From DATBRC01 sp036560485 (lineage in GTDB: Bacteria; Pseudomonadota; Gammaproteobacteria; Burkholderiales; Burkholderiaceae_D), in assembly GCA_036560485.1 (NCBI GenBank), contig DATBRC010000057.1, positions 124,001-188,000 of the forward strand: 64,000 nt of DNA, given 5' to 3'. Shown here piece by piece: positions 16,932 through 25,955 of this stretch. The stretch's first letter is position 1; each line of letters starts with the position of its first letter. Made by a program: the position numbers and the translations under genes. The notes under the pieces are model-generated. The model did not search any database. It had not been told where the DNA came from and was given only the letters and a program-made list of their open reading frames with translations.

Positions 16932-17675
16932 ATGTTGCTGCTGCTGCGTCTGCTGCGAAAAATAATAGGGTGGATCGATTTTATTTTGTTCACGACTTTC
17001 ATGTACGCGCTGTCATGGCTGCCATGGCGTGGCACGCATCCGGTAGCGCGCATGTTTAACGCATGGAGCCGCGCATTTGTCAGGGCGCTCGATATCGAAT
17101 TGCGGCTTCACCAAAAAAATCTTCAGCATTTGCCGAAGCGGTTCATCTTGATCGCGAACCATCCGGCGGCATTCGAGGATATCGGCATTCCGGCGGTATT
17201 TGACGTGGTGTCATTGGCCAAGCTGCAAGTGCGGGATTGGTTTGTGGTGGGTCGAATCAGCAGGGCGGCCGGCACCTTGTTCGTAGATCGCGATGATCCC
17301 GCTTCACGTCATGAAGCAATCAAGATAATGGTAGATGCGGTGAACGCAGGGCAAAATATTGCACTTTATCCAGAGGGAGGCTGTAAAGGCCGGCGCTTGT
17401 TTACGCAATTCAAATCGGGGGCATTTGAAGTGTCGATACAAACCGGTGTTCCCATCGTGCCGGTCTTTCTGCATTATGAAGCACAGGACGATTTTGAATG
17501 GCAACCGCCTTACACGTTGCCGCAAAAAATCTGGCATATGATGACAACGGTGAACAACCGGGCTAATTATTACGTGTACGACGCGATAGATCCCAAGGAC
17601 TTTAAGGACAGGCACGCAATGAGAGACGCGGCATACGCAATGTATGTACGCTGGAATGCGGAGTATTTAGAGTGA
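16932..17675 (+). CDS. PlsC-like 1-acyl-glycerol-3-phosphate acyltransferase family protein
   Basis: 247 residues with an N-terminal hydrophobic segment (about 12-30). Acyltransferase blocks are visible: I-A-N-H-P-A-A-F-E-D, L-F-V-D-R-D, L-Y-P-E-G-G-C-K-G, V-P-I-V-P-V. In block I the spacing gives His-x4-Glu (or His-x5-Asp) where the family has His-x4-Asp, so catalytic efficiency or substrate may differ. Expected role: acylation of lysophosphatidate or a related lipid at the inner membrane. Co-transcribed with the ferredoxin gene. Confidence 0.8.
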   Translation: MLLLLRLLRKIIGWIDFILFTTFMYALSWLPWRGTHPVARMFNAWSRAFVRALDIELRLHQKNLQHLPKRFILIANHPAAFEDIGIPAVFDVVSLAKLQVRDWFVVGRISRAAGTLFVDRDDPASRHEAIKIMVDAVNAGQNIALYPEGGCKGRRLFTQFKSGAFEVSIQTGVPIVPVFLHYEAQDDFEWQPPYTLPQKIWHMMTTVNNRANYYVYDAIDPKDFKDRHAMRDAAYAMYVRWNAEYLE

Positions 17676-17726
17676 ACAGTCCGGAACCATGCATCACAAG
17701 CGCCTGGTGGCAATTGTGATGGGCGG

Positions 17727-18566
17727 TTAGTTGGCTAATAGTGCAGCAGTCAGCGAGTTCACTTCATTTGCCGATTCTTCGAGAATGTCGTTCAGCGATC
17801 CCTCGCCAATGACAAAGTCAATTGTCGAGGCGGATTCCTTGGATGTTGCGCCACCACGGAAATCGAGTGGCGATGGCACGGGCGCCAAATCATTGGCCAG
17901 CAACAGTATGTCGCCCAGTGTTTCGGGCGGCAGTGCACGATAGCCGAACCACACCGATTCCACGGCTTCTGTTACCGCTTCGGGCACGTTCAGTTTCTTC
18001 AATACGCCGCGCCCAATGACTTTCTCTCCGTATTCGACCCACTCTTCAAGATCGCCATCGAGCAAGCCGGGAAATTCTTCAGCGCGCGAGAGCAAATAGA
18101 AACCCGCAATTTCGTGCACCAGTCCCGCAAACATCGCGGTCTCAGGGTCGAGATTGCTGATGCGGCGTGCAAGCACTTGCGCGAGCGCAGCAACGTGCGC
18201 GGTGTGCTCCCATAGTTGCGTTGCTTTTGCTCGTAAAGCCGGATCGTTCAATTTGCTGCCAAATTGGCGCACGACGACCGATGCGGCCAGGGATTGCAGC
18301 GTGCGAAAACCGACGCGTGTGACCGCATTACGGACATTGGTAATTTCATTTCCGGAGCGATTGTAAGCAACCGAGTTCGCAATTGCCACAGTGCGTGCCG
18401 ACAGTAGCGGCTCTGTCTGAACCAGCTTGGCCGCCGCTTCAACATGACAATCAGGATCATTCAATGCTTGCTGAATTTTGAGCGAAGCATTCACGTTGGT
18501 AGGGAAAGCGAGCTCGCCCTTGCCTGCTTGTGCTGCAATGATTTTGAAGGCTTCTAGTCTGTCCAT
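17727..18566 (-). CDS. HDOD-domain signalling protein
   Basis: 279 residues from the ATG at 18566. An in-frame GTG nine codons earlier is possible, but neither start has a good ribosome site. The HDOD fold is visible: L-K-I-Q-Q-A-L-N-D-P-D, V-Q-T-E-P-L-L-S-A-R-T-V-A-I-A-N-S, V-R-N-A-V-T-R-V-G, L-W-E-H-T-A-H-V-A-A-L-A and L-V-H-E-I-A. HDOD proteins relate to HD phosphohydrolases but usually lack catalysis and act in signalling. It is convergent with the plsC-like gene. Confidence 0.85.
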   Translation of the reverse strand: MDRLEAFKIIAAQAGKGELAFPTNVNASLKIQQALNDPDCHVEAAAKLVQTEPLLSARTVAIANSVAYNRSGNEITNVRNAVTRVGFRTLQSLAASVVVRQFGSKLNDPALRAKATQLWEHTAHVAALAQVLARRISNLDPETAMFAGLVHEIAGFYLLSRAEEFPGLLDGDLEEWVEYGEKVIGRGVLKKLNVPEAVTEAVESVWFGYRALPPETLGDILLLANDLAPVPSPLDFRGGATSKESASTIDFVIGEGSLNDILEESANEVNSLTAALLAN

Positions 18567-18573
18567 GAGGAAA

Positions 18574-18579
18574 ATTATA
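18574..18579 (-). promoter_or_regulatory. Possible -10 box for a leaderless HDOD mRNA
   Basis: On the minus strand a perfect TATAAT is followed by exactly seven bases and then the ATG at 18566, so transcription could begin at the start codon. No ribosome site is present, which fits a leaderless mRNA. No clear -35 box at 17 bases. Confidence 0.35.
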
Positions 18580-18832
18580 CTCCGCCCTTGCACAATTGCT
18601 AGTTGGGTTCGCCGTATAAAACAACAGTATTGTTCATATCGTTATTCTGTTATTAAGTCGTCATTGATTTAATTTTCAATGAACGTGATACAGAATTGAT
18701 GCACATTTATTTTCACACGCATATTAGACCGGCCGATTTATCGAAAATAGGCGCAGGAATATTTGTCGATTACGCATAGTGCGAAAAGCAAAAACAAGCT
18801 CTGGCGGATATTATGATTGCGACAATCCGTTT

Positions 18833-19228
18833 CTATTCAGCCGGTTTCGCGGTTTGTTGTTTGGCTAATTTGATGACGGCATTTCGAATCGTCATCAGCA
18901 CAGTCACTGCATTAAATGGTTTGACGATAAAACCATGCACACCGCGTTGCAGCGCACTTTGCACGCGATCGGAGTCCATTTTGGCGGCCACCATAAAAAC
19001 CAGGGCTTTGGGAAACAGGTCACGCAGGGATTCCAGCATATTCATGCCATTGTTTTCTGCATCTCCAGTATCCACGCACAGGATCTGCGGCTGCAACTTC
19101 ACCATACTGGCGATGCCGGCCGTACTGGTATTGGTGTCGCCGATCACTTCATAACCACCGGTAGTCAACACACTAGTCAAGAGATTGCGAGAGATGGCAT
19201 TGCCATCGATGATGACGACCTTCAGCAT
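18833..19228 (-). CDS. Single-domain response regulator with altered acceptor site
   Basis: 131 residues, a stand-alone receiver domain. The phosphoacceptor Asp53 (L-C-V-D-T-G) and Lys103 (V-K-P-F) are present. The acidic pair at residues 8-9 is D-G instead of D-D/E-D, and the conserved Thr/Ser after strand 4 is Ala (V-A-A-K). Phosphorylation chemistry or output switching is therefore probably changed. No kinase gene is adjacent. Confidence 0.85.
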   Translation of the reverse strand: MLKVVIIDGNAISRNLLTSVLTTGGYEVIGDTNTSTAGIASMVKLQPQILCVDTGDAENNGMNMLESLRDLFPKALVFMVAAKMDSDRVQSALQRGVHGFIVKPFNAVTVLMTIRNAVIKLAKQQTAKPAE

Positions 19229-19617
19229 CGTTCTTAATCCTTATCGGTCTTGAATATTGGATAAACTTTATTCATTGTGCCTGATCATGCGAATCTTGGT
19301 AACTGCGTGCTGCGACATCCTGATTCCTTGATGTTAAAGCCATCGATTCAATAACGATATATTTTTTATATCTTAAAGTGCAAAAAAGACATGCATGAGA
19401 AACAACTCGTTTGAATAATAGGCGGAATTGGCAGGATTCGAATGGAAATTCCAATCTGGAATGCAAGTATGCGCGGTCGGTAATGATAGTATGTGCAGAG
19501 CCAAAACATTGATCTATACTGCAATAACGGTTGGCAGGTTTGACTTCAAAATAAGAAAAATTCTTAAAGAGACTACGTCCTGCGATGGACGATAGCTTTC
19601 AATAAAGAGGAGGCGGT
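19229..19617. other. Intergenic region upstream of AraC-type gene
   Basis: About 390 bases with no convincing gene. It contains TGGAAATTCCA (about 19442-19452) and a small CGTCC-TGCGAT-GGACG hairpin (about 19577-19592), close to the GAGGAGG ribosome site of the next gene. Minus-strand readings here lack ribosome sites. Confidence 0.5.
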
Positions 19618-20610
19618 ATGCCCTTTGTCAAAAGTGAGGATTCCCAACAAAATATCGGGAGCAAGCTCGACACGTGGCGTCATTTAATGAACGATGCGTT
19701 CGGTCCGATTGAGGTCCATCCAAGTCCCGAAGGGAAATTCAGCGGCTCCGTCAGAACAGCCAAACGCGCTGATTTGCAGTTTAACGAATTGAGTTACAGC
19801 GGTCAGATTCTGGAGCGCACAGCGCGCAATGCCGACAGGCTCGGGCAGGAATACTATACGTTCGGCCGGCCCACTTCCGGTCCGCTCTACATCAAGAAGA
19901 AAAATATTGAATACGTTCTGGAACCGGGCTGCATTTATCTGACCGACCAAAGCGTGCCCTACATGGCGCAAGCGAGAGACATACCCTATCAAAGTATCAG
20001 CATCTCGATCCCGCGTAGTGCGCTGGCGCTGCGCGAGCCGAACCTCTCTCCGTTCTATACCCTGCAACTTGGCGATGAGAATCCGCGCGCGCAATTATTG
20101 TCGAGTTATATGGATCAATTGATGGCCGGGTTGTTTCACTGGTCTGATGTTGAAGTGTCGGGTTTGGCAAACAAGTTGCTGGACATGATAGTGATGCTGA
20201 TGGTGCATGAGGAAAAAAGCCTGACATCGGCGACGGAAAAAAACGTGCGGCAGACTCAGCACGAATGTGCGATGACTTATATTCGGTCGCATTGTCACAA
20301 TCCCGCGTTGACTGCTGCGCAGGTTGCCGCATCGTGCGGACTTTCCGTCAGTTATATCGAGTCGCTTTTTAAAAGCACGCAGCTTTCAATTGAAGAATCG
20401 ATTCATAACGAGCGATTGACGAAGGGCCATGAGCTCTTGTCGTCCGCAGCATATCGAGGGAAATCCGTGTCGCAGCTGGCTTACCAGGCAGGTTTCAATC
20501 ACGCGGGTCATTTCAGCCGCTTGTTCAAGGAGCGCTTCGGCATTTCACCGATTGATTTCAGAAAGCAGGCTGCCAGCACCTGGAACTTGCGCGCATCAGC
20601 AAAAAATTAA
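19618..20610 (+). CDS. AraC-family transcriptional regulator
   Basis: 330 residues, preceded by a strong GAGGAGG site. Residues about 15-215 form an AraC-type N-terminal ligand domain of the FeaR/NdhR-like group (F-G-R-P-T-S-G-P, Y-L-T-D-Q-S-V-P-Y). Residues about 220-325 are the double helix-turn-helix: T-A-A-Q-V-A-A-S-C-G-L-S-V-S-Y and V-S-Q-L-A-Y-Q-A-G-F-N-H-A-G-H-F-S-R-L-F-K, ending F-G-I-S-P-I-D-F-R. Target and effector are unknown; no catabolic genes lie next to it. Confidence 0.9.
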   Translation: MPFVKSEDSQQNIGSKLDTWRHLMNDAFGPIEVHPSPEGKFSGSVRTAKRADLQFNELSYSGQILERTARNADRLGQEYYTFGRPTSGPLYIKKKNIEYVLEPGCIYLTDQSVPYMAQARDIPYQSISISIPRSALALREPNLSPFYTLQLGDENPRAQLLSSYMDQLMAGLFHWSDVEVSGLANKLLDMIVMLMVHEEKSLTSATEKNVRQTQHECAMTYIRSHCHNPALTAAQVAASCGLSVSYIESLFKSTQLSIEESIHNERLTKGHELLSSAAYRGKSVSQLAYQAGFNHAGHFSRLFKERFGISPIDFRKQAASTWNLRASAKN

Positions 20611-20777
20611 AATAGGGTGCAGGCGGCAATTTCTGAAAAGATGATTGCACAGCCGCTCTGCATGTCACAAGTTGATACCGCCAATCGATAGACGCCATCA
20701 GGCGTTTCATTGCCGGTTCGTGAATTGATTGTCCGATTCACGCTATCATTCAATCCCGTTCCTTCTCCCTTTTAATC

Positions 20778-21356
20778 ATGACGCTACTCCGCTGCTCATG
20801 GGCCAACCCGGCCAATCCGCGCTATCTTGCCTATCACGACCATGAATGGGGCGTGCCCTGTCACGACGAAACGCGTCTGTTCGAAATGCTCAATCTCGAA
20901 GGTGCGCAAGCAGGGCTGAGTTGGGAAACCATTTTGAATAAACGCGACAACTATCGCGAATTGTTCGATCAGTGGGATGCCGCAAAAATTGCGCGCTACG
21001 ACCAAACCAAAGTGGCGGCGCTGCTGGCAAATCCCGGTATCGTCCGCAATCGTTTGAAAGTAGCCGCCACCATCACCAATGCACAAGCCTATTTGCGCTT
21101 GTGCGATGAGGTCGGTGGGCTCACGCCATTTTTATGGAGTTATGTGGGCGGCACACCGATTCAAAATGCGTGGAATGGCGTGGAGAGATTGCCGGCCAAG
21201 ACCGAACTGTCCGATTGCATATCGAAGGATCTGGCAGGGCGCGGTTTCAAATTCGTCGGCTCGACGATTATTTACGCCTACATGCAAGCGATCGGCATGG
21301 TTAACGACCATAGCGTGTCATGCTTTTGTCATGCGCCGCTGGCAGGCAAGGCTTGA
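20778..21356 (+). CDS. tag: DNA-3-methyladenine glycosylase I
   Basis: 192 residues, the normal Tag length. It begins with R-C-S-W-A-N (zinc-binding Cys6), Y-H-D-H-E-W-G-V-P, L-E-G-A-Q-A-G-L-S-W-E-T-I-L-N-K-R, and ends with zinc ligands in V-N-D-H-S-V-S-C-F-C-H. It removes 3-methyladenine from alkylated DNA as the first step of base excision repair. Ten bases separate it from the convergent SET-domain gene. Confidence 0.95.
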   Translation: MTLLRCSWANPANPRYLAYHDHEWGVPCHDETRLFEMLNLEGAQAGLSWETILNKRDNYRELFDQWDAAKIARYDQTKVAALLANPGIVRNRLKVAATITNAQAYLRLCDEVGGLTPFLWSYVGGTPIQNAWNGVERLPAKTELSDCISKDLAGRGFKFVGSTIIYAYMQAIGMVNDHSVSCFCHAPLAGKA

Positions 21357-21365
21357 GGTCGTAAG

Positions 21366-21887
21366 TTATTTACTTTTTCTGCGCTTCGGCGCCAGCATCG
21401 TGCGACGGCAACTGCTGGTTCCGCAGCGGCACTCATACGCACGCTTGATCGATGCCGTGTAGCGTTCCTCAACGACTAGTCCATAGTCGTAATTCAGCTC
21501 CTCACCGCATTCAATATCACGTAGTGCATGAATGAAGATGTGGCCATCCTCTTCCCGTGCTTCGCAATTCGGTTCGCAAGCATGGTTAATCCAGCGCGCA
21601 TCGTTGCCGCCATCGATGACTTTCCCGTTTTCCAGACTAAAGTAAAAAGTATGGGTGGGATTGTCAGGGCTGGGGTTGTAGCGCTTTACAGCCTGTTTTG
21701 CACTGATGATTTCACCGGTATATTCAATGATGAACGCGCCGGCAGGGATCTTTCGCATGGCGAATACACCCTTGCCGTGGATTCTTGAATCACGCACCGT
21801 GAAGTAAGGTGTCGTATCCAGATCGGTTGCTGCGAGCGCTGCTGAGGCGCTCATGTTCGGCTGATGTCCTGCTGATGATAAATGCAT
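21366..21887 (-). CDS. SET-domain protein-lysine methyltransferase
   Basis: 173 residues. A complete SET domain: H-G-K-G-V-F-A (37-43), E-Y-T-G-E-I (55-60), R-W-I-N-H-A-C-E-P-N-C (98-108), G-E-E-L-N-Y-D-Y-G (128-136) with catalytic Tyr135. A post-SET Cys cluster (Cys153, 155, 160 with Cys108) should bind zinc. It should methylate Lys of a protein with SAM. Related genes occur in several bacteria; whether the target is a DNA-binding protein or other is unknown. The first 27 residues look disordered. Confidence 0.9.
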   Translation of the reverse strand: MHLSSAGHQPNMSASAALAATDLDTTPYFTVRDSRIHGKGVFAMRKIPAGAFIIEYTGEIISAKQAVKRYNPSPDNPTHTFYFSLENGKVIDGGNDARWINHACEPNCEAREEDGHIFIHALRDIECGEELNYDYGLVVEERYTASIKRAYECRCGTSSCRRTMLAPKRRKSK

Positions 21888-22026
21888 CGTAAAACCTACT
21901 TTAAGTCTATTTGCACAGAGATCAGCATTCTACTGAAAATTTGATAAGTGCGCGTACCTTACTCAGAGGCGCAAGGTATTATTTACATCTTATTTGAGCC
22001 GTAACACGATTTCATCAGGAGGTAAT

Positions 22027-24162
22027 ATGCCTAAGATAGTTAAATATGTCGCCATTGCAATCGGTGTATCGATCGCGTTATTGCTGATCGTTATCGGGAT
22101 CGTGGCAGCGACTTTCAATCCCAATGACTATAAGCCGCTGATCATCAAATTGGTGCAGGAAAAAAAGGAGCGCACCTTATCGATCCCCGGCGACATCAAG
22201 CTCACGTTTTTCCCCAAGATCGGTGCCGACCTCGGCAAGATCAGTCTATCTGAACACAAAAGCAGTGCCGAGTTTGCTTCAATCAACAGCGCCAAGGTTT
22301 CGCTGGCGTTGTGGCCATTGCTATCCAAGAATTTGGTGGTTGACCGTATTGTGATCGATGGTCTCAGCGCCAACCTGAAGCGCTTCAAGGATGGCACTAC
22401 CAACATCGACGATCTCCTTTCAAAGGATCAATCCAGCGGTGGCGAACAAATCAAGTTCGCTATCGATAGTGTGCATGTCAGCAATGCCAGGGTAGTGTTC
22501 GACGGCCAGCAACAGAATCGCAAAGTGGAGCTTGCGAACGTCAATATTGATACCGACGAGGTCGCCAATAATGTGCCGAGCAAGCTTTCACTTTCTGCCG
22601 ATATTAAAAACAACCAGCCGAACGTCGCGGTCAAGGTCATAGTCAAGACCGGCTTCACTTTCGATATGGATCAGAAGCATTACGTACTGAAAGGTCTGGA
22701 TGCAGCGGTCAATGGTGCGTTACTGGACTATACCGACGTAGCGCTCAAGGCTGCCGGCGATGTCGATTTAAAAATGGCAAGCGAGCAGTTTGCATTGGAT
22801 GGCATCGCACTATCAGCCAGTGCCAGACATGCCGGCCAGATCATTGATGCAAAGTTCGACGTGCCGAAATTGGCTGTCACGAACAGCAAAGTGTCAGGTG
22901 CGAAAATAAGTGGCCAGGCCAAGCTTACTGAAGGAGCGAAAATTATTACGGCAGAATTTTCGGCGCCGTCATTTGATGGCACGCCGCAGGCATTCAAGGT
23001 ATCTGATTTAACGCTCAATGCCGGCATCAAGGATGCCACGATGGACATGAAGGCAAAGGTAACTGGAATGATTGCAGGCGATCTTGATAAGCAAACCGTT
23101 GCGGCAACTCTCAAAGGCAATCTGGATGAAAGCGCATTTGATGCGAAGCTGGGCGTCGTCAAGTTTTCACCATTGGCGCTGACGTTTGATGTCGGAATCG
23201 ACAAGCTGGACGTCGATCGCTATCAGAGCAAATCAACTGCAGCTGCAACACCGCAGAAAGCCGAGCCTGAAAAGCCGCTGGATCTGTCCTCTTTAAAAAC
23301 ATTGAACGCAAAAGGCAGCCTGAAAGTTGGTGCATTGAAGGTTGAAAATATTAAAGCATCGAATGTACGGATTGATATCAACGCAGCCGACGGCAAGGTC
23401 GAGGTGAATCCGCTGGCCGCCAATTTGTATGGCGGCAGCGTAGCAGGCTCGATGACCTTGACTGCGACAAGCACACCGCATTTGGCGATGCGTCAGAAGT
23501 TGACGAGCATCAGCGTCGGCCCGTTGTTGAAAGATGCGATCGATAAGGAGCCAATCGATGGAAAAGGCGATGTGCAGATCGATGTGACGACGCAAGGTGC
23601 AATGGTCAGCCAGATGAAGAAAGTGCTGGCTGGTACTGCGCAACTGGAATTGCGCGATGGTGCAATACACGGCATTAATCTCGCGCAAATGATACGCGAT
23701 GCCAAGGCAAAACTGAGTGCGGTCAACGGAGGGACGCAGCAGACGGGCACGAGTTCCGCCGGCGAAAAAACCGACTTTAGCGAATTGAAAGCCAGCTTCC
23801 GTATCGCCAATGGCATCGCGCACAATGATGACTTGAGTGCGAAGTCCCCATTGATTCGTGTAGGCGGCGCGGGCGACATCGATATTGCAAATGAGCGATT
23901 GGATTATCTGGTAAAGGCCACGGTGGTCAGCACATTGCAAGGGCAAGGCGGTCCGGAGTTGCAGGCATTGAAAGGCGTGACGATACCGGTGAAGTTGACG
24001 GGACCATTTACGGCTATCGGCTGGAAGATCGATTTCGACAGCATGGTCAACGATCTCGCAAAGCAAAAACTCGACACCAAGAAAGAGCAAATTAAAGAAG
24101 AAGCCAAGACCAAGGTGGAACAACAATTGAAGGAAGGCTTGAAAGGTTTGTTTGGAAAATAA
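22027..24162 (+). CDS. AsmA-family inner membrane protein
   Basis: 711 residues from the ATG at 22027, directly after GGAGG; an earlier in-frame start is weaker. One N-terminal transmembrane helix (about residues 6-30) is followed by F-N-P-N-D-Y-K-P-L-I and the start motif of AsmA (I-P-G-D-I-K-L-T-F-F-P). The long periplasmic beta-groove region ends in the AsmA C-terminal domain (L-R-D-G-A-I-H-G-I-N-L-A, R-V-G-G-A-G-D-I-D-I). AsmA-like proteins probably help lipid movement between the membranes. The C terminus is Lys/Glu-rich and coiled. It overlaps mnmC by 11 bases. Confidence 0.9.
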   Translation: MPKIVKYVAIAIGVSIALLLIVIGIVAATFNPNDYKPLIIKLVQEKKERTLSIPGDIKLTFFPKIGADLGKISLSEHKSSAEFASINSAKVSLALWPLLSKNLVVDRIVIDGLSANLKRFKDGTTNIDDLLSKDQSSGGEQIKFAIDSVHVSNARVVFDGQQQNRKVELANVNIDTDEVANNVPSKLSLSADIKNNQPNVAVKVIVKTGFTFDMDQKHYVLKGLDAAVNGALLDYTDVALKAAGDVDLKMASEQFALDGIALSASARHAGQIIDAKFDVPKLAVTNSKVSGAKISGQAKLTEGAKIITAEFSAPSFDGTPQAFKVSDLTLNAGIKDATMDMKAKVTGMIAGDLDKQTVAATLKGNLDESAFDAKLGVVKFSPLALTFDVGIDKLDVDRYQSKSTAAATPQKAEPEKPLDLSSLKTLNAKGSLKVGALKVENIKASNVRIDINAADGKVEVNPLAANLYGGSVAGSMTLTATSTPHLAMRQKLTSISVGPLLKDAIDKEPIDGKGDVQIDVTTQGAMVSQMKKVLAGTAQLELRDGAIHGINLAQMIRDAKAKLSAVNGGTQQTGTSSAGEKTDFSELKASFRIANGIAHNDDLSAKSPLIRVGGAGDIDIANERLDYLVKATVVSTLQGQGGPELQALKGVTIPVKLTGPFTAIGWKIDFDSMVNDLAKQKLDTKKEQIKEEAKTKVEQQLKEGLKGLFGK

Positions 24163-25936
24163 ACAAGTCACCGATCAACTTGTTGCGTGCTGGCGTAACG
24201 CTGAACGGTTTGTCGTTCTCGATGCTTGCCGTGATGCCGGATCAAATTTTTTATCTGCGTGGACAGCATGGCGCGCGGATCCGGCACGACCTTCGCAATT
24301 GCATTATCTGGCAATTGTCGGAAGTACATCGCCGTTTATAACAGCGTTGCAATCAGGCTCGCATTCTTCCGAGTCGGCTTCGCTGATTGAGGAATTGCGC
24401 GGGGTTTTGCCGCCATTGGTTTCTGGATTTCATCGTTTATTGCTTGACGATGAACGTATCGTATTGACTTTGATGGTCGGCGATATCGATGCGTGTATGC
24501 CGCAGATCAATGCCAGTGTTAATGCATTTTTTCTTGATGCAACGCTTACAGTCAATATCGCCAAGAGGTTAAGCAAATTGGCTGCACAAGATGCCGCGCT
24601 GGTTTGCGGAAACATATCGAACGATACGCAACAGATATTGCGGCAAGCGGGGTTTGACTTCATATCTGAGAGCAGCCATGCTGATGTACGAGCAATACAC
24701 GCACGATTCGCACCACACTGGCGTCAGCCATTGAGTGCTGAAAAGCGAGAGCGTAAAGCCATCGTCATCGGTGCCGGTTTGGCCGGTAGTGCCGCCTGTG
24801 AACGACTCGCCGTGCGCGGCTGGCAACTTGCATTGATTGAGCGCCATGCACAACCGGCACAGGAAGCGTCCGGCAATCTGGCTGGCATTTTCATGCCGCT
24901 ATTGTCGAAAGATGACAATCCGACTGCACGGCTGACGCGTGCCGCTTATTTTTTTGCGCATCAGTTGTGGCAACGTATCGGCGGCATCGGCAATGCATTT
25001 TCCGGTGAAGCCTGCGGCGTGCTGCAGCTGGCACGTGATGCGGCGCATGCACAGGTGCAGCAGCAGATGATGCAGCGGTGGCAGTATCCGGCCGAATTCG
25101 TGCAGTGGTTGCAAGCTGATGAGGCCGCAAGATTGTTAGGCCATGCGGTGCCGAATGGCGGCTGTTTTTTTGCGCAAGGCGGCTGGGCAAATCCTGCAGG
25201 CGTGTGCCGTGCTTTATTAAATGCTTGCGCTGACAAACTCGAAACGCATTTTTCGCAAAGCGTGCTTGCGCTTGAACGCATCGATGATCAATGGCAGGTA
25301 TACGATGCAAACGGCAATCTGATTGCGCAAGCACCTATCGTTATCCTGGCAAATGGTGCGGATGCGTTAAGCTTCTCGCAAGCGCGCCTGTTGCCATTGG
25401 CTTCAGTGCGAGGGCAGGTCACCAATGTTGCCGCTGCTGCGTTGCCCGATTTGCCGGTTGTGGTTTGTCGGGAGGGTTATCTCACACGGACGTCACAAGG
25501 CATGTGCAGTATCGGCGCATCGTATGATCAGGATGATGACCCGCTGCCACAGCGCAGCAGCGATGTAGAAAATTGCGCGAGGTTAAACCAGATGCTGCCG
25601 GGTATTTTGCTTGACCTGGATCATGTGACGTATCAAAGCCGCGTGGCATTTCGTTGCGTATCAACCGATCGCTTGCCGCTGGTCGGCGCATTGCCGGATA
25701 TGGCGGCGGCATTTCGCGGTGATCGCTTGCGGGATGTGCCGCGCTTGCCTGGGCTATATGGTTTGCTCGGTTATGCGTCGCGCGGTTTGATCTGGTCATC
25801 GTTTGCGGCTGAACTGTTGGCTGCGCAATTGGAAGGCGAGCCGTTGCCATTGGAAAGCGATTTGGCCGATGCGCTTGATCCAGCGCGTTTTTTATTGAAA
25901 ATGCATCGTAAAAATATCGCGCCGGATACTAAATAA
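24152..25936 (+). CDS. mnmC: MnmC-type tRNA modification FAD oxidoreductase with decayed N-terminal methyltransferase half
   Basis: 594 residues, starting at TTG 5 bases after AAAGG, inside the asmA end. Residues 204-590 are the FAD-dependent cmnm5s2U34 demodification domain: I-G-A-G-L-A-G (206-212), Q-E-A-S-G-N-L-A-G-I-F-M-P, V-R-G-Q-V-T and G-Y-A-S-R-G. It should convert cmnm5(s2)U34 to nm5(s2)U34 in tRNA. Residues 1-200 align with the MnmD methyltransferase half, but the SAM motif reads C-R-D-A-G-S-N-F-L instead of G-x-G-T-G-x-N-F-L, and L-D-G-F-A-P-A-K-N-P is L-D-A-T-L-T-V-N. The MTase is probably inactive. Usual full length is about 670. Confidence 0.88.
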   Translation: MENKQVTDQLVACWRNAERFVVLDACRDAGSNFLSAWTAWRADPARPSQLHYLAIVGSTSPFITALQSGSHSSESASLIEELRGVLPPLVSGFHRLLLDDERIVLTLMVGDIDACMPQINASVNAFFLDATLTVNIAKRLSKLAAQDAALVCGNISNDTQQILRQAGFDFISESSHADVRAIHARFAPHWRQPLSAEKRERKAIVIGAGLAGSAACERLAVRGWQLALIERHAQPAQEASGNLAGIFMPLLSKDDNPTARLTRAAYFFAHQLWQRIGGIGNAFSGEACGVLQLARDAAHAQVQQQMMQRWQYPAEFVQWLQADEAARLLGHAVPNGGCFFAQGGWANPAGVCRALLNACADKLETHFSQSVLALERIDDQWQVYDANGNLIAQAPIVILANGADALSFSQARLLPLASVRGQVTNVAAAALPDLPVVVCREGYLTRTSQGMCSIGASYDQDDDPLPQRSSDVENCARLNQMLPGILLDLDHVTYQSRVAFRCVSTDRLPLVGALPDMAAAFRGDRLRDVPRLPGLYGLLGYASRGLIWSSFAAELLAAQLEGEPLPLESDLADALDPARFLLKMHRKNIAPDTK

Positions 25937-25955
25937 AAATATCCCGCTCATCACA

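Noticed and set aside
19272..19466. 64-codon minus-strand frame upstream of the AraC gene
   Set aside because: No ribosome site, no recognisable features, mixed composition.
23293..24171. 292-codon frame opposite asmA
   Set aside because: Shadow of the AsmA reading frame with Leu/Arg/His-rich nonsense composition and no ribosome site.
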